Positions 19,019 to 28,490 of a DNA stretch of 64,000 nt are shown here, in pieces. A program made the translations under genes and the position numbers. The stretch comes from an uncultured Planctomycetaceae bacterium (GTDB lineage: Bacteria > Planctomycetota > Planctomycetia > Planctomycetales > Planctomycetaceae): NCBI GenBank assembly GCA_937916515.1, contig CALFSX010000115.1, positions 1 to 64,000 of the forward strand, given 5' to 3'. The notes below the pieces were generated by a model. The model had not been told where the DNA came from, did no database searches, and saw only the letters and a program-made list of their open reading frames with translations. Numbering within the stretch: position 1 is the stretch's first letter; every line of letters starts with the position of its first letter.

Positions 19019-20568
19019 TTGTCCGCTGCAAGCGATGCCGCCAAAGTTGCCTCCAAAGCGGCTTTGTGCTGTGGAGTCATGTCGGTCACCAATTTTTCGC
19101 CAGCCGATAATCCGGAAACAACGCACACATATTCGTCGTTGGCTTCACCAAGGTCGACCTTGCGTGGCACCAATTCTTTTCCGTTAAACACGTAAAGAAA
19201 GTTTTCGCCCGCGACGCCCGTGACAGCATGGCGAGGAACCTGCAGAGCATCCGGGATGTCCGTCACGGCGATCGTGACGCTGGCATCGGCCTTCATTTTG
19301 ATGAGCGAGCGTTGTTGTTCGGTCGGTAGCAGTTCCACATCCAGCCAATAGTCTTTCAGATCTGGCGTGCTTGAACTTCGACTACGTGGATAACGCGGAA
19401 TCTTTGCAATTTTCCCGGCAATTGTAACGTCTTCGTAACCCGCCAGCACAACATCAACATTCATGCCCTCGTGAACTCGATAGATCAAGGATTCGATCAG
19501 TGGAACGCTGACCTTCAAGTGTTCCTGATCTGGAATCTCAAACACTTTCTGCAGATTTCGAATACGAGCACCTTCGGCAACCTGAGTAATTCCGCGGCTC
19601 ATCAAATACCACGAATTACCATACATCACCTGTCCATCGCATGGTGCTCTCAGGGTGCAGGCTTCAATGCTTTCAACGGCACGGCGATAGTACCGTTCAT
19701 AAATTCGCAACGTGCGTTCGTAGGACAGAGTCGTCAAACGAGCCCTGGTCCTGGCAAGTCCGTTGGACATTTTCACTCGAACCAAATTGCGAACCGCTTC
19801 TGTATGGCGATGCTCAAGATTAATCTGAGTTCGTGGTTGAGTGAACTTTGTCAGCAGATTCAGTTTCGATTCCAACTGGCGATGCTTCTCATTCGCGTCA
19901 ATCAAGTCCAGAGTTCCGCGATCGAGCCCCTGTCGACTGGTCAGTCCCATAGCCCACATTTTTTCAATGTGCCGAATTTCGTCTCCCGCTGCATCTGACT
20001 GATCAGCAAGCACGGCAAGATCCTGCTCCATCTCTTCCAAAAGCTGCGGCAGAGTTCCGTCGGAGTATTCATGGAGTTGAAGTTCTGATGATTGAACCTT
20101 GAATTCCGCAGCCGTTAGTCGACGATCGTTTTGAGCGGCAAGCAGTTGCTCATCCTGAACGGCTCCATCCAGGCGGCCTCGATATTTAATCAGGATGACC
20201 TCTCGAGAACGCTTGAAATCTTCGATCTCGGCAGCATCAAGCACACACACCACATCGCCCGCCTGAACCCACGTTCCTTCCGGCACGATGCTAAGAATAT
20301 TGGTGCTCCAATAACACGACGAATGCACGGCTTTGGAACTCATCGGCTCCACAACGCCACGTTGCTGAACATTCACCAAAAACTGAGACGGCTGAATTTC
20401 TTCCAGCCCGATATCAACAGGGGCGACGTTGCGGTCAACAGCACCGGTCAGCAGCAACACTGCGAACATTGAAGCAAATGCAGTGGCGGTTAGCACAATT
20501 CGCTGGCGAGGAAGAACGATCCGCCAACGCGACATCACTGTCGTTTTATCTGAATGTTGTGAATTCAT
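19015..20568 (-). CDS. HlyD/membrane-fusion-type periplasmic adaptor protein
   Basis: The product is 517 residues. A cytoplasmic basic N-terminus is followed by one membrane helix (about 26-45). Then comes a lipoyl/biotinyl-like beta-hairpin region (ILSIVPEGTWVQAGDVVCVLDAAEI), a long coiled coil (about 130-290) and the returning half (CTLRAPCDGQVMY), ending with a beta-barrel and membrane-proximal domain (LSAGEKLVTDM). This layout is that of adaptor subunits of RND, ABC or MacA-type export systems. No transporter gene is adjacent, so the partner is encoded elsewhere. It overlaps the end of the preceding convergent gene by four bases. Confidence 0.85.
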   Translation of the reverse strand: MNSQHSDKTTVMSRWRIVLPRQRIVLTATAFASMFAVLLLTGAVDRNVAPVDIGLEEIQPSQFLVNVQQRGVVEPMSSKAVHSSCYWSTNILSIVPEGTWVQAGDVVCVLDAAEIEDFKRSREVILIKYRGRLDGAVQDEQLLAAQNDRRLTAAEFKVQSSELQLHEYSDGTLPQLLEEMEQDLAVLADQSDAAGDEIRHIEKMWAMGLTSRQGLDRGTLDLIDANEKHRQLESKLNLLTKFTQPRTQINLEHRHTEAVRNLVRVKMSNGLARTRARLTTLSYERTLRIYERYYRRAVESIEACTLRAPCDGQVMYGNSWYLMSRGITQVAEGARIRNLQKVFEIPDQEHLKVSVPLIESLIYRVHEGMNVDVVLAGYEDVTIAGKIAKIPRYPRSRSSSTPDLKDYWLDVELLPTEQQRSLIKMKADASVTIAVTDIPDALQVPRHAVTGVAGENFLYVFNGKELVPRKVDLGEANDEYVCVVSGLSAGEKLVTDMTPQHKAALEATLAASLAADN

Positions 20569-21123
20569 GTTCGTGAAATTTCGACCGAAGGTGGGAGGGA
20601 GGGTCGATTCTGGCAGGTTTTCTTAGGTGGGACGGCTGTACACCTCTGCTGTAACTATAGATAACAGGTCGGCAAAGAGCCAGGATCTCAAGTACAAAAT
20701 TCGCCTGATTCCCCGCTTACAGATGCTGGCAGCGGCGCATTCCCACGTCCGACGTCACCCATCCTGCGAAATCGCCAAAACGTGATTGACCAGGATACTG
20801 AAGTCGAAAAAATGCTGGTCTTTCGCGGATTTTCCAGCTCGTGCAAGAATCCCTGACTCAGCATCATCAAACGGCCAGATGTCGAAAACGAGCTGCGACG
20901 GCTTGTTTTAAAGCGTTTATAGCCATCAGTTTGCGGCAACAACTGCGTCTCAGCAAATGTGGCCGACAGATGTGACGTTTTGCCAACGGAACAGGGAAAA
21001 TCGCCGTAGATCACTACAAGTAGCATTGCGCGCGAGTGACCAGCAAACCACAGGTTCACTCGCTCGATTTGCCATCGCGGCTTCACATTCGCCGCTGATT
21101 TTGAACAGAACAAAGGTTCTCAC
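20569..21123. other. Intergenic region, no gene recognised
   Basis: About 555 bp between divergent genes. Two antisense frames (20688-21113 and 20950 into the next gene) lack family features and look like chance frames. The frame ending at 20688 contains a Ser/Phe-rich stretch that could be decayed coding sequence, but I cannot identify it. The start of the next gene is GTG at 21124. Confidence 0.4.
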
Positions 21124-24100
21124 GTGACTGATCCGAACGAAGAATTGCCCGAAAAAGCGGCGGCCCCAAAATCCACCAGCGATCAGGAAAGCTCCACTTC
21201 CGGAGGCAATGAAACGCTTGCCGCAAACACTGGCGAAGAAGAAATCGTGAACCAAATGGCCGCCAAACCGTCGGAACAGCTGGAAGACGAACTTCCGGAA
21301 TTCGAACCGCTGACTCCGGAAATTGTGGAAGAAGAAGCCATTCGTGGCGACTTCATGCTGCGTTGGGCGGCCATCTTTCTGGCGGTTTTGTTTGGTTTCA
21401 GCCAGATTGCAGAAACTCGAACTCTGGTACACATTCGGTCGGGCGAACAACTGCGAGCCAACGGCTTTCTGCCGGGCAGCAGCGACGCTTTTGCGTATTC
21501 ACTGGAAAGCAAACCCACCGCCAATGTCAGCTGGCTGTTCGATCATGTCGTCAGTGCCGCTTACGCTGCCGGCGGAGAATACGGCCTCACAATTTTCAAA
21601 GCGCTGATTGCCGGACTGATCGCATATTTCCTATCGCTGATTTCCGTGCCAGGAATGCCAACGTGGTGGAGTTCCATTTGCTGCGTGTTGGCCATTGGAG
21701 CCTGCTCTGTCGACTTCGTTCCGGTAACCGATCTGGCGACGCTGCTGGGAGTCACGTTGACACTGTTGCTTTTGCACAGCTATGCAGAAGGCCGAGCTTC
21801 CGGCATTGCCTGGAAACTGCCCGTGATAATCGCTGTGTGGGGAAATCTTGATCCACAAGCTTACATGGGAGTTATCGCAGTCGCCCTGTTTTCGCTGGGG
21901 CTTATGATTCGAAAATCGTTTGCAACCAAAGAAGGCGATGCTGCCGGACCAGACGCAGCCACTATGTGGAAAGCCACTGCCGCATGCGTGATTGCCTTGG
22001 CAATCAATCCGGCCCCGTTATCGAGCCTGATGTCTGTGGTGACCACCTACACCGTTGAATATCCGGCAATGGCAGCCATGAGACCTCTGACTGAAGCGGC
22101 TCCGATGATGGATGGTCGCACGGAATACTTCTCAGTATGGGACTCCAACGTTCGTCCCGGTTTCGAATTTGCCTACCTTTCCGGAACATCACTGCTGCTG
22201 ATTGCAATCGTCGTCTTGCTGATTTCAAGAAGCCGCGAAGACATCCCGCTTGCCATTGTCATGCTGGGTTTTGCCGGACTGGCCGCGTTCAAACTTCATG
22301 AATTGCCTGCAGCTTCTTTGGCGGCAGCCGCAGCGGCGGGTACCGCGGCTCAACGTTGGTACCGTCGAAGCTTCCGGATGGATTACACCGTCGAAACCAT
22401 GGAGGTGCTGTTTTCTCGCGGCGGGCGAGCCGTCACCGTATTCGCCATGGCCTTTCTGGGATTCTGCGTCGTCGCCGACCGACTTCCGACTCGCACACCT
22501 GTCGGAATGGGCTTCGAACCAGACTTAAAAACAACCGCCACAACGTTGCAGGCACAGTTAGCAGAAATTTCGGAAGAATCGAATGTCTTTCCGACTCGCA
22601 TGAGTCAGGGTGACTTCCTTATCTGGAGTGGACGGAAGACGTTTATTGACAGTCGAGCCAGGTTGTACGGCCAATACACTGACCCGGCGTCGTTGATTCA
22701 CCAGTTTGACGTACTACGTCAAAGCCTGCTGTTTCAACCAGCGGCCGCTGAACAGTTGGTTACTGAAACTGAACCCACCGATGCAGATTCGGCGGATTCG
22801 CCCGACACAGCTGAAGCAAGTTCAAAAGTCGTCGTAAAGCCGAATCCAAACTGGAAGTCCGACTACGACAAATTCAACATCAGCCACGTCATGGTGCGAC
22901 TTGCTCCACCGGGCTTACCGGCGTATTCCATGGCCACGGCATTTCTGCAGTCTCCCAGCTGGCAACTGACAGAACGCGGACCGTCTGCGATGTTCTTTCA
23001 ACACACCGATCAGCCGACCACCAAAATTGCGTACGACTCTCGTGACGTTGCATTTCGAACTTCCGTCGATCCCAAGGACCCCGAGCGTTTCGAATTCGCT
23101 CGCGAAAAAGATTTCTACTCAACCTATCTTTACGCAAGCCGGGCTACTCAAGATGCACCGCTGCGTGAAGCTCAGCACTATCTGCGTCTGGATAGTCAAC
23201 TTCCGCCTCAAGTTGCGTTCAATGTGGCCACAGCTTCGGCACAGGACCCCAAGAACCCGGAATATATGGCGTTGCTTGGCCGAATTCTGGCAGGCCCAAC
23301 GTTAACGATTCGCAATGCAAACCTTGCACTTGCCGCCGACAATCAGAATGCCACTGCATACCGATTATTGGGCGTTGGCTATGCAAAACTGAATGAACTG
23401 GAAAAAGCCATTGCCGCCGCATTCGGAGGCGACGCTATTGCGACCGTCCGCAACATGCAGGCGATTATGGCACTACGGCAATCGACGGTGATCGAACCGG
23501 AATTCTCCGACACGTGGCTGACTTTGATGAGTCTTTACGAAAGCCAGGGACGCACGGGACTGGCGTTGGACTGTCTGGATAAGTATCTGGAAATCGAAGA
23601 AGACCGTCTTCTGGAAATTGTTGAAGAAGATGAACGGCTAAGTCAGCTGTACCAGCTTCGAACCGACTGGAAACAGCGTCGCGATGATGTGATTCAGGGC
23701 ATGAACGACTACATCGAACAGGGCATGCCAACTGATCTGCAGGAACACGCCGCTCAGAAGTTTCAAATGGTTCAAAACATCTATAATGAAGGCCATGTGC
23801 AGGTTGCACTTGATCTGGCAGAAGACAACATCGACCTGCTGCGTTCTGTGCCCGACGCCGAATTGCTGCGAGGTCGGATGCTGCTGGAAGTTGGCCGCCT
23901 GGAAGATGGCTATGCCGTGCTGAATCAGTTGGCTGCCGTCATCCGAGAGAATGCTCAGAATCCGGAATTTGCACGGCTAAGGTGGCATGAATCTGTAGCT
24001 CTAAGCCAGCTTTCAAAAGGCGTTTACACTCAAGCCATCGAAGTCTGGAATGAACAACTGAACGTTGTGGCGGATGTAGAAAACAAAGCACCGGAACTTT

Positions 24101-24654
24101 CGCAGCCCATTGTTGCCAACCTGCCGCTGGTTGCAGCTGTTGAAGCTCAGATAAACGGGCGAGTGCCAAACTGGCCCATTTTATGCATTCAGGCGGCGAG
24201 CGTCTCTTTGGATTCAGTGCCATCCAGCCGACACGCCCCCCTGTTTCTGACAGCGATTGCCAATATTGAATCCGGAAACGTCGCCAACGCGAAGTTCATT
24301 CTGGAAGGCATAATCAAAGACGCAGGAGGCGGTGTCTATCGTCCTCTGGCAGAAGTGTACCTAAGCCAACTTACAGATGACGCACAGCAGCTCATGGAAG
24401 AATCGTACATGAATTCCTGGGAGAACTTTGAGTTCCCGGAAGTAGCGTCTGACGCTCAGGAAAATGATTCACCAAAAGCAACCAATCCCAAACCAGAACC
24501 AGTTAAGGACCAAACAAGCGCAACTGAATCTTCAGAAACACCAAAACCAGCTAAGAATGAATCCGGCGGCGATAAATCCACAGAAAGCACCAGCGGCAAC
24601 AGCCCCGAAGACTCACCAGCGCCGGCCAAAGAATCAGCGACTCCTGAGTCATAA
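21124..24654 (+). CDS. Large integral membrane protein with C-terminal TPR repeats (planctomycete GT-C-like)
   Basis: The product is 1176 residues from GTG. An acidic Glu/Pro-rich cytoplasmic N-terminus (about 1-80) precedes ten or so membrane helices from about 80 to 455. The loop after the first helix contains SWLFDHVVSAAYAAGG, reminiscent of GT-C glycosyltransferase-like proteins. A soluble part follows with a short Asp/Ser/Ala-rich linker (about 540-565), and TPR-like helices run from about 720 to 1100 (for example YRLLGVGYAKLNELEKAIAAA, LMSLYESQGRTGLALDCLDKYL). The tail (about 1105-1176) is low-complexity, rich in Pro, Lys, Glu and Ser. Function is unknown. Cell-envelope glycan assembly is a guess. 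It is convergent with the zinc-ribbon gene. Confidence 0.72.
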   Translation: MTDPNEELPEKAAAPKSTSDQESSTSGGNETLAANTGEEEIVNQMAAKPSEQLEDELPEFEPLTPEIVEEEAIRGDFMLRWAAIFLAVLFGFSQIAETRTLVHIRSGEQLRANGFLPGSSDAFAYSLESKPTANVSWLFDHVVSAAYAAGGEYGLTIFKALIAGLIAYFLSLISVPGMPTWWSSICCVLAIGACSVDFVPVTDLATLLGVTLTLLLLHSYAEGRASGIAWKLPVIIAVWGNLDPQAYMGVIAVALFSLGLMIRKSFATKEGDAAGPDAATMWKATAACVIALAINPAPLSSLMSVVTTYTVEYPAMAAMRPLTEAAPMMDGRTEYFSVWDSNVRPGFEFAYLSGTSLLLIAIVVLLISRSREDIPLAIVMLGFAGLAAFKLHELPAASLAAAAAAGTAAQRWYRRSFRMDYTVETMEVLFSRGGRAVTVFAMAFLGFCVVADRLPTRTPVGMGFEPDLKTTATTLQAQLAEISEESNVFPTRMSQGDFLIWSGRKTFIDSRARLYGQYTDPASLIHQFDVLRQSLLFQPAAAEQLVTETEPTDADSADSPDTAEASSKVVVKPNPNWKSDYDKFNISHVMVRLAPPGLPAYSMATAFLQSPSWQLTERGPSAMFFQHTDQPTTKIAYDSRDVAFRTSVDPKDPERFEFAREKDFYSTYLYASRATQDAPLREAQHYLRLDSQLPPQVAFNVATASAQDPKNPEYMALLGRILAGPTLTIRNANLALAADNQNATAYRLLGVGYAKLNELEKAIAAAFGGDAIATVRNMQAIMALRQSTVIEPEFSDTWLTLMSLYESQGRTGLALDCLDKYLEIEEDRLLEIVEEDERLSQLYQLRTDWKQRRDDVIQGMNDYIEQGMPTDLQEHAAQKFQMVQNIYNEGHVQVALDLAEDNIDLLRSVPDAELLRGRMLLEVGRLEDGYAVLNQLAAVIRENAQNPEFARLRWHESVALSQLSKGVYTQAIEVWNEQLNVVADVENKAPELSQPIVANLPLVAAVEAQINGRVPNWPILCIQAASVSLDSVPSSRHAPLFLTAIANIESGNVANAKFILEGIIKDAGGGVYRPLAEVYLSQLTDDAQQLMEESYMNSWENFEFPEVASDAQENDSPKATNPKPEPVKDQTSATESSETPKPAKNESGGDKSTESTSGNSPEDSPAPAKESATPES

Positions 24655-24724
24655 AATCGGGGAAGACTGGCACCCACACGGCAACGGCACTGCCAACTGC
24701 CATGCGCTTCATCGGAAGCAGTCG

Positions 24725-25669
24725 TTATTGCTTACGAGCTTTCTCCATCGCAATGACGGCTCGCCTGGCTGAGACAAGATCGGTACGCAACGTCGTGAAG
24801 AACGTGTTCAGTTTGCGCCCCAGATCGGGAGGCAGGATGCCGTTTTCCAGAGCCTTGTCGTCTAACGCAATCAGCGTTTCAGAACGTTCCCACAACTTCA
24901 CTGGAATGCCCTGCATATCGGCCTGAAGTTCAGCAGCTACAGAAAGCCCTTTTACTCCTGAGTTTTCCACCATTTTCAGCTTCACCTGCATGATTGGCTG
25001 ATTGGGGATTTCAACGCATTTCAGCTTGCAACTTTCCATCGCAGCATTCGTTGAAGAAGTAATCGCCTTTGTGACGTAACCTCGCAGGTCTTCCGGAAAC
25101 GGAATCACGTTAACGCCAAGCTGCGTCATTCTGGCCATCAGATAGTCCTGAGGACTGATGGACACAACAGAAGCGGGCGCTGACGAATCATCAATGCCGG
25201 AATCCATCACTGGCGATGTGACGTCTTCATCTTCAGACCCAGGCTGCTGAATCACGTCAATCTTTGACAGGTCAATGACACCTTCATCCTTTGTTGGCTG
25301 GCCGAGGGCCGGCAAAGATTCTGCGGCACCATTATTGGCTCCAGCATTTTCGCCTTCACCATAAATGACCGCATTGCTGGCGGCCGTCAGATCCTCCTGG
25401 GGAATGCTGTACATACGTACCGCCAGCATCCCCAAAACTCCAACCAGCAATACAGCGGCACCAGCCAAAAATATTCCAGCGGTGTTCCCACTGCCTTTTT
25501 GCACACGGTGATTTCTCCGTGCAGAACCTGGTGCCTTTCGGCCACCAGTGCCTTTGGCTGGAACCGCGATGGCCTCATCACATTCAGGGCAGGTAACCGT
25601 CTTACCGGCCTCCTTGTCACTGACAACGCCTTCGTAATCACACTCGAAGCATTGGATTTGAATGGACAT
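24725..25669 (-). CDS. Zinc-ribbon single-pass membrane protein of unknown function
   Basis: The start at 25669 is preferred since it begins directly with a zinc ribbon (CFECDYEG at about 7-14, CPECDE at about 27-32), giving 314 residues. An upstream in-frame ATG at 25714 would add 15 unlike residues. A basic linker is followed by one membrane helix (about 67-90, GIFLAGAAVLLVGVLGMLAV). The remaining 220 residues are outside the membrane, with an acidic, Asn/Ala-rich linker and a C-terminal domain of unknown family. Planctomycetes carry many zinc-ribbon plus membrane-helix proteins. No function can be assigned. Confidence 0.72.
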   Translation of the reverse strand: MSIQIQCFECDYEGVVSDKEAGKTVTCPECDEAIAVPAKGTGGRKAPGSARRNHRVQKGSGNTAGIFLAGAAVLLVGVLGMLAVRMYSIPQEDLTAASNAVIYGEGENAGANNGAAESLPALGQPTKDEGVIDLSKIDVIQQPGSEDEDVTSPVMDSGIDDSSAPASVVSISPQDYLMARMTQLGVNVIPFPEDLRGYVTKAITSSTNAAMESCKLKCVEIPNQPIMQVKLKMVENSGVKGLSVAAELQADMQGIPVKLWERSETLIALDDKALENGILPPDLGRKLNTFFTTLRTDLVSARRAVIAMEKARKQ

Positions 25670-26210
25670 GAGTGCAACTTTTCTGCCGCAGCGGACTTCA
25701 ATTGAAGTGGCCAATCAACATTGACCTGAATCGTTTCTACAATAACACACCACTGGCGTGCTACAGGCCGAATGTTAGCCAGCGTCCCCCAGAATACAAC
25801 ACCCTGGGTGCGGTAATGACAAAGGCCTCAGAATTGGGCCAGTAAATCCCAATGCCAGACCATTGCTCAAACAACCGCCGCCAAATTCAATTCGCTTTCT
25901 TGCAAGGTGCACAAGTCGCAACTTCGCCAACCGTTCTCACACCCGCGTGCAAATACCCAAGTACGACTGCACCGCTAAGTGCTTCCGCCGTATTGGCGGT
26001 TACATCAAATAGACCGATGGATACCCCGTTCTGAAAACATCGCTGTGCTTGCATTCTGCCTGAAAGACACTTAGTGTAATCGCCCAAAGCCCCCAGTGCC
26101 TTGTGAATGTCAGAACACAGACTCACGAACGGGCCATTGTGCGGCACAAACTTCACGCAAAACCAGACCGCAAACCGCAAGATACAGTACCGCTGCCATA
26201 GGGGCTCAGA
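25670..26210. other. Intergenic region, no gene recognised
   Basis: About 540 bp between divergent genes. An antisense frame of 134 codons (25887-26291) runs into the MoxR start and has no family signature. Its last 55 codons could be a tiny Cys-containing peptide but have no convincing start. AGGGGC about ten nucleotides upstream of 26211 can serve as the ribosome binding site of the MoxR gene. Confidence 0.4.
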
Positions 26211-27233
26211 ATGTCCGAATCTGATGAATTGAAGCAAAAGCTGGAAGCCTTCCGAAACGACTTTGCAAAGCTGCAAATAGAAGTTGGTCAAGTCATTGTG
26301 GGCCAGCAGGACATCGTCGATGGCACGCTGGCTGCTTTAATTGCTGGAGGACACGTGCTGCTGGAAGGTGTCCCAGGTCTCGGCAAGACGATGCTGGTGC
26401 GCACTCTGGCGGATGCTCTGCATCTGGCCTTTTCGCGAGTTCAGTTTACACCAGACCTGATGCCAGCAGACTTAACGGGCACAAACGTCGTTGTGGAAAC
26501 TCCAGAAGGCGGCCGTAAATTTGAATTTCAAAAGGGACCGATCTTCGGCAACATCGTACTGACCGACGAAATCAACAGAGCGACCCCCAAAACACAATCA
26601 GCTCTGCTGGAAGCGATGGCTGAAAGATCAGTCACTGTCGGTGGACAAACCTTCCAGCTTCCCAAACCGTTTCTGGTGTTGGCCACACAGAATCCGCTGG
26701 AAATGGAAGGCACCTACCCATTGCCGGAAGCTCAGCTGGACCGATTCTTTATCAAGTTGATCGTGCGTTATCCGACCGCTCAGGACATGTCCACGATTTT
26801 GAACCGTACCACTGGCATGGATGAAACATCTGCACAACCCGTCATCACAGGAGATCGCATTTTGGAACTTCGATCACTGGCGCGTCAAATTCCGATTGCC
26901 GACGACGTTCAGCAATACGCGATCGCTCTTGTGTTGGGGACTCACCCGGATCAAGGCTATGCCACGGACATGGTCAGACGCTTCGTCCGCTACGGAGCCA
27001 GCCCGCGCGGAGCGCAGGCCCTTATCCTTTACGCAAAAATCCTGGCCGTTTTAGACGGCCGTTACCACGTCGCCAAGGATGACATCAACAAAGCCGCTCC
27101 GGCCGTGCTAAGGCACCGCATGATCCTCAACTTTGAAGGTCAGGCGGAAAATATTTCCGCAGACAACATCGTCGCCGATTTGATCAAGAACGGCGCGAAA
27201 GCCCACAGCGCAAAAACCGTCTCAGCCGTATGA
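26211..27233 (+). CDS. MoxR-family AAA+ ATPase
   Basis: The product is 340 residues, typical for MoxR proteins. Walker A is GVPGLGKT (about 53-60), Walker B is VLTDEINRA (about 116-124), and a sensor region FLVLATQNPLEMEGTYPLPEAQLDRF follows, strongly conserved in this family. The C-terminal lid includes RFVRYGASPRGAQALI. MoxR ATPases act as chaperone-like partners of von Willebrand A (VWA) proteins, activating or assembling membrane or envelope complexes. Here it leads an operon with a DUF58 gene and a BatA-like gene, the classical MoxR set. Confidence 0.93.
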   Translation: MSESDELKQKLEAFRNDFAKLQIEVGQVIVGQQDIVDGTLAALIAGGHVLLEGVPGLGKTMLVRTLADALHLAFSRVQFTPDLMPADLTGTNVVVETPEGGRKFEFQKGPIFGNIVLTDEINRATPKTQSALLEAMAERSVTVGGQTFQLPKPFLVLATQNPLEMEGTYPLPEAQLDRFFIKLIVRYPTAQDMSTILNRTTGMDETSAQPVITGDRILELRSLARQIPIADDVQQYAIALVLGTHPDQGYATDMVRRFVRYGASPRGAQALILYAKILAVLDGRYHVAKDDINKAAPAVLRHRMILNFEGQAENISADNIVADLIKNGAKAHSAKTVSAV

Positions 27234-27355
27234 TATCGTTTCCAGAATGCAGTTTCGGCGAGACAACATCAGTGACGCCACCTGAGGGAACCAGCATTCG
27301 GTACCAGACGGATCGATTTCGCAATCTGACAAACGGCCATTAAACGGTTACCAGC

Positions 27356-28231
27356 ATGGCACTGTTCGATAAAGATTTTCTAACGAAGCTTGAATACCTG
27401 TCGATTGTGTCGCGTAAAGTCTTTCGTGGCCAACTGATGGCTCAGCGACGCACGATGCAATTGGGCAGCGGCATCGAATTCGCCGATCATCGCCAGTACA
27501 CGGCGGGCGACGACTTTCGCTATCTGGACTGGAACCTGTATGCTCGCCACGGCGAACTACTGCTGAAACGATTTCAGGAAGAAGAAGACCTGCACGTCTA
27601 TCTGCTGCTTGATTGTTCCAAAAGCATGGCCTCCGGCGACCCTCAAAAATTCGACCTCGCTCGACAGGTCACCGCTGCGCTGGCGTACATCGCGTTGTCC
27701 GATCTGGATCGAATCTCAGTGTACGCGTTTGCCAATGGAGTTCTGAATCACTTTCCACTCACCCGTGGCAAGGCTCGAATTCTTAGCCTGATGAAGTTTC
27801 TGGAAGAACTTCGCGCCGACGGCGAGGGCACCAACATGTCAGAACTAACCAGAGAATTCGTACTGCGAGCTCCCCGCCGCGGTCTGGCGCTGATGCTGAG
27901 TGACATGTATGACCCCAGCGGTTTTCGCAAAGGCCTGGACGTTTTGCGGCACCATAAATTCGAACCGCACGTCATTCAAATTCATCACCCCGCTGAAGCC
28001 AATCCCAAACTTCTGGGAGACGTCGAACTTCACGACATCGAAACCGACGACCTGAGAAAGATGACGATCACTGAAAAACATCTTCGTAACTATCGTGATG
28101 TTTACGAACGGTTCCTGCAGTCAATTCGAGACTACTGCTCAACGTACGGCATGGGCTGCACAATTACAGACAACAGTATCACCTTTGATCAATTGGTTCT
28201 TAACATGATGCGTGCCACAGGTATTGCCTGA
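27356..28231 (+). CDS. DUF58 (VWA-like) protein of the MoxR operon
   Basis: The product is 291 residues with no signal or membrane helix. The signature FADHRQYTAGDDFRYLDWN at about 42-60 is diagnostic for DUF58. The VWA-like core carries an intact MIDAS start, DCSKS (Asp86, Ser88, Ser90), and ends with the usual Tyr-rich C-terminus. It probably binds a metal ion and interacts with the MoxR ATPase encoded 120 bp upstream. The BatA gene that normally follows closely is separated from it by an R1/R2 repeat. Confidence 0.9.
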   Translation: MALFDKDFLTKLEYLSIVSRKVFRGQLMAQRRTMQLGSGIEFADHRQYTAGDDFRYLDWNLYARHGELLLKRFQEEEDLHVYLLLDCSKSMASGDPQKFDLARQVTAALAYIALSDLDRISVYAFANGVLNHFPLTRGKARILSLMKFLEELRADGEGTNMSELTREFVLRAPRRGLALMLSDMYDPSGFRKGLDVLRHHKFEPHVIQIHHPAEANPKLLGDVELHDIETDDLRKMTITEKHLRNYRDVYERFLQSIRDYCSTYGMGCTITDNSITFDQLVLNMMRATGIA

Positions 28232-28257
28232 CCCACCCCACAAAACTCACACACACA

Positions 28258-28470
28258 AACAAGGGCATGGCCCTTGAGCCAAAGTCGAGCTGACGCTCGA
28301 ACACGCTCCGTTGTCGCTTTAAAAAGATGCACGCATTGTGCTCGCATCACTCCGAGTGAAGAAGTCTAACGAGGCGGTGCCTCAGACCATTCGAGCTGCC
28401 GCTCGGAAACGCGACTACGTCGCTCTGAAAACTTGACTCAACGTGAACAAGTTCGCTGCTTTAATAAGTC
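28258..28470 (-). repeat. R1 (divergent) plus R2 repeat, copy 3
   Basis: This copy lies inside the MoxR-DUF58-BatA operon. Its R1 part is a variant: the terminal hairpin reads AACAAGGGCATGGCCCTTG and the middle is partly replaced by GTCGAGCTGACGCTCG. R2 follows from 28365 to 28470, with CGAGGCGGTGCCTCAGACC and CGACTACGTCGCTCTG. It ends 20 bp before the start of the BatA-like gene, so any transcript reading through the operon carries these palindromes. Confidence 0.85.
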
Positions 28471-28490
28471 TAAACACCTGAATCTCCGAA

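Noticed and set aside
20688-21113. Antisense 141-codon frame in the gap before the TPR-membrane gene
   Set aside because: It has no start signal, family feature or codon character supporting a protein; at most decayed sequence.
25887-26291. 134-codon antisense frame before and into the MoxR gene
   Set aside because: It overlaps the well-supported MoxR start, and I see no matching family; the first 25 codons are shadow sequence.
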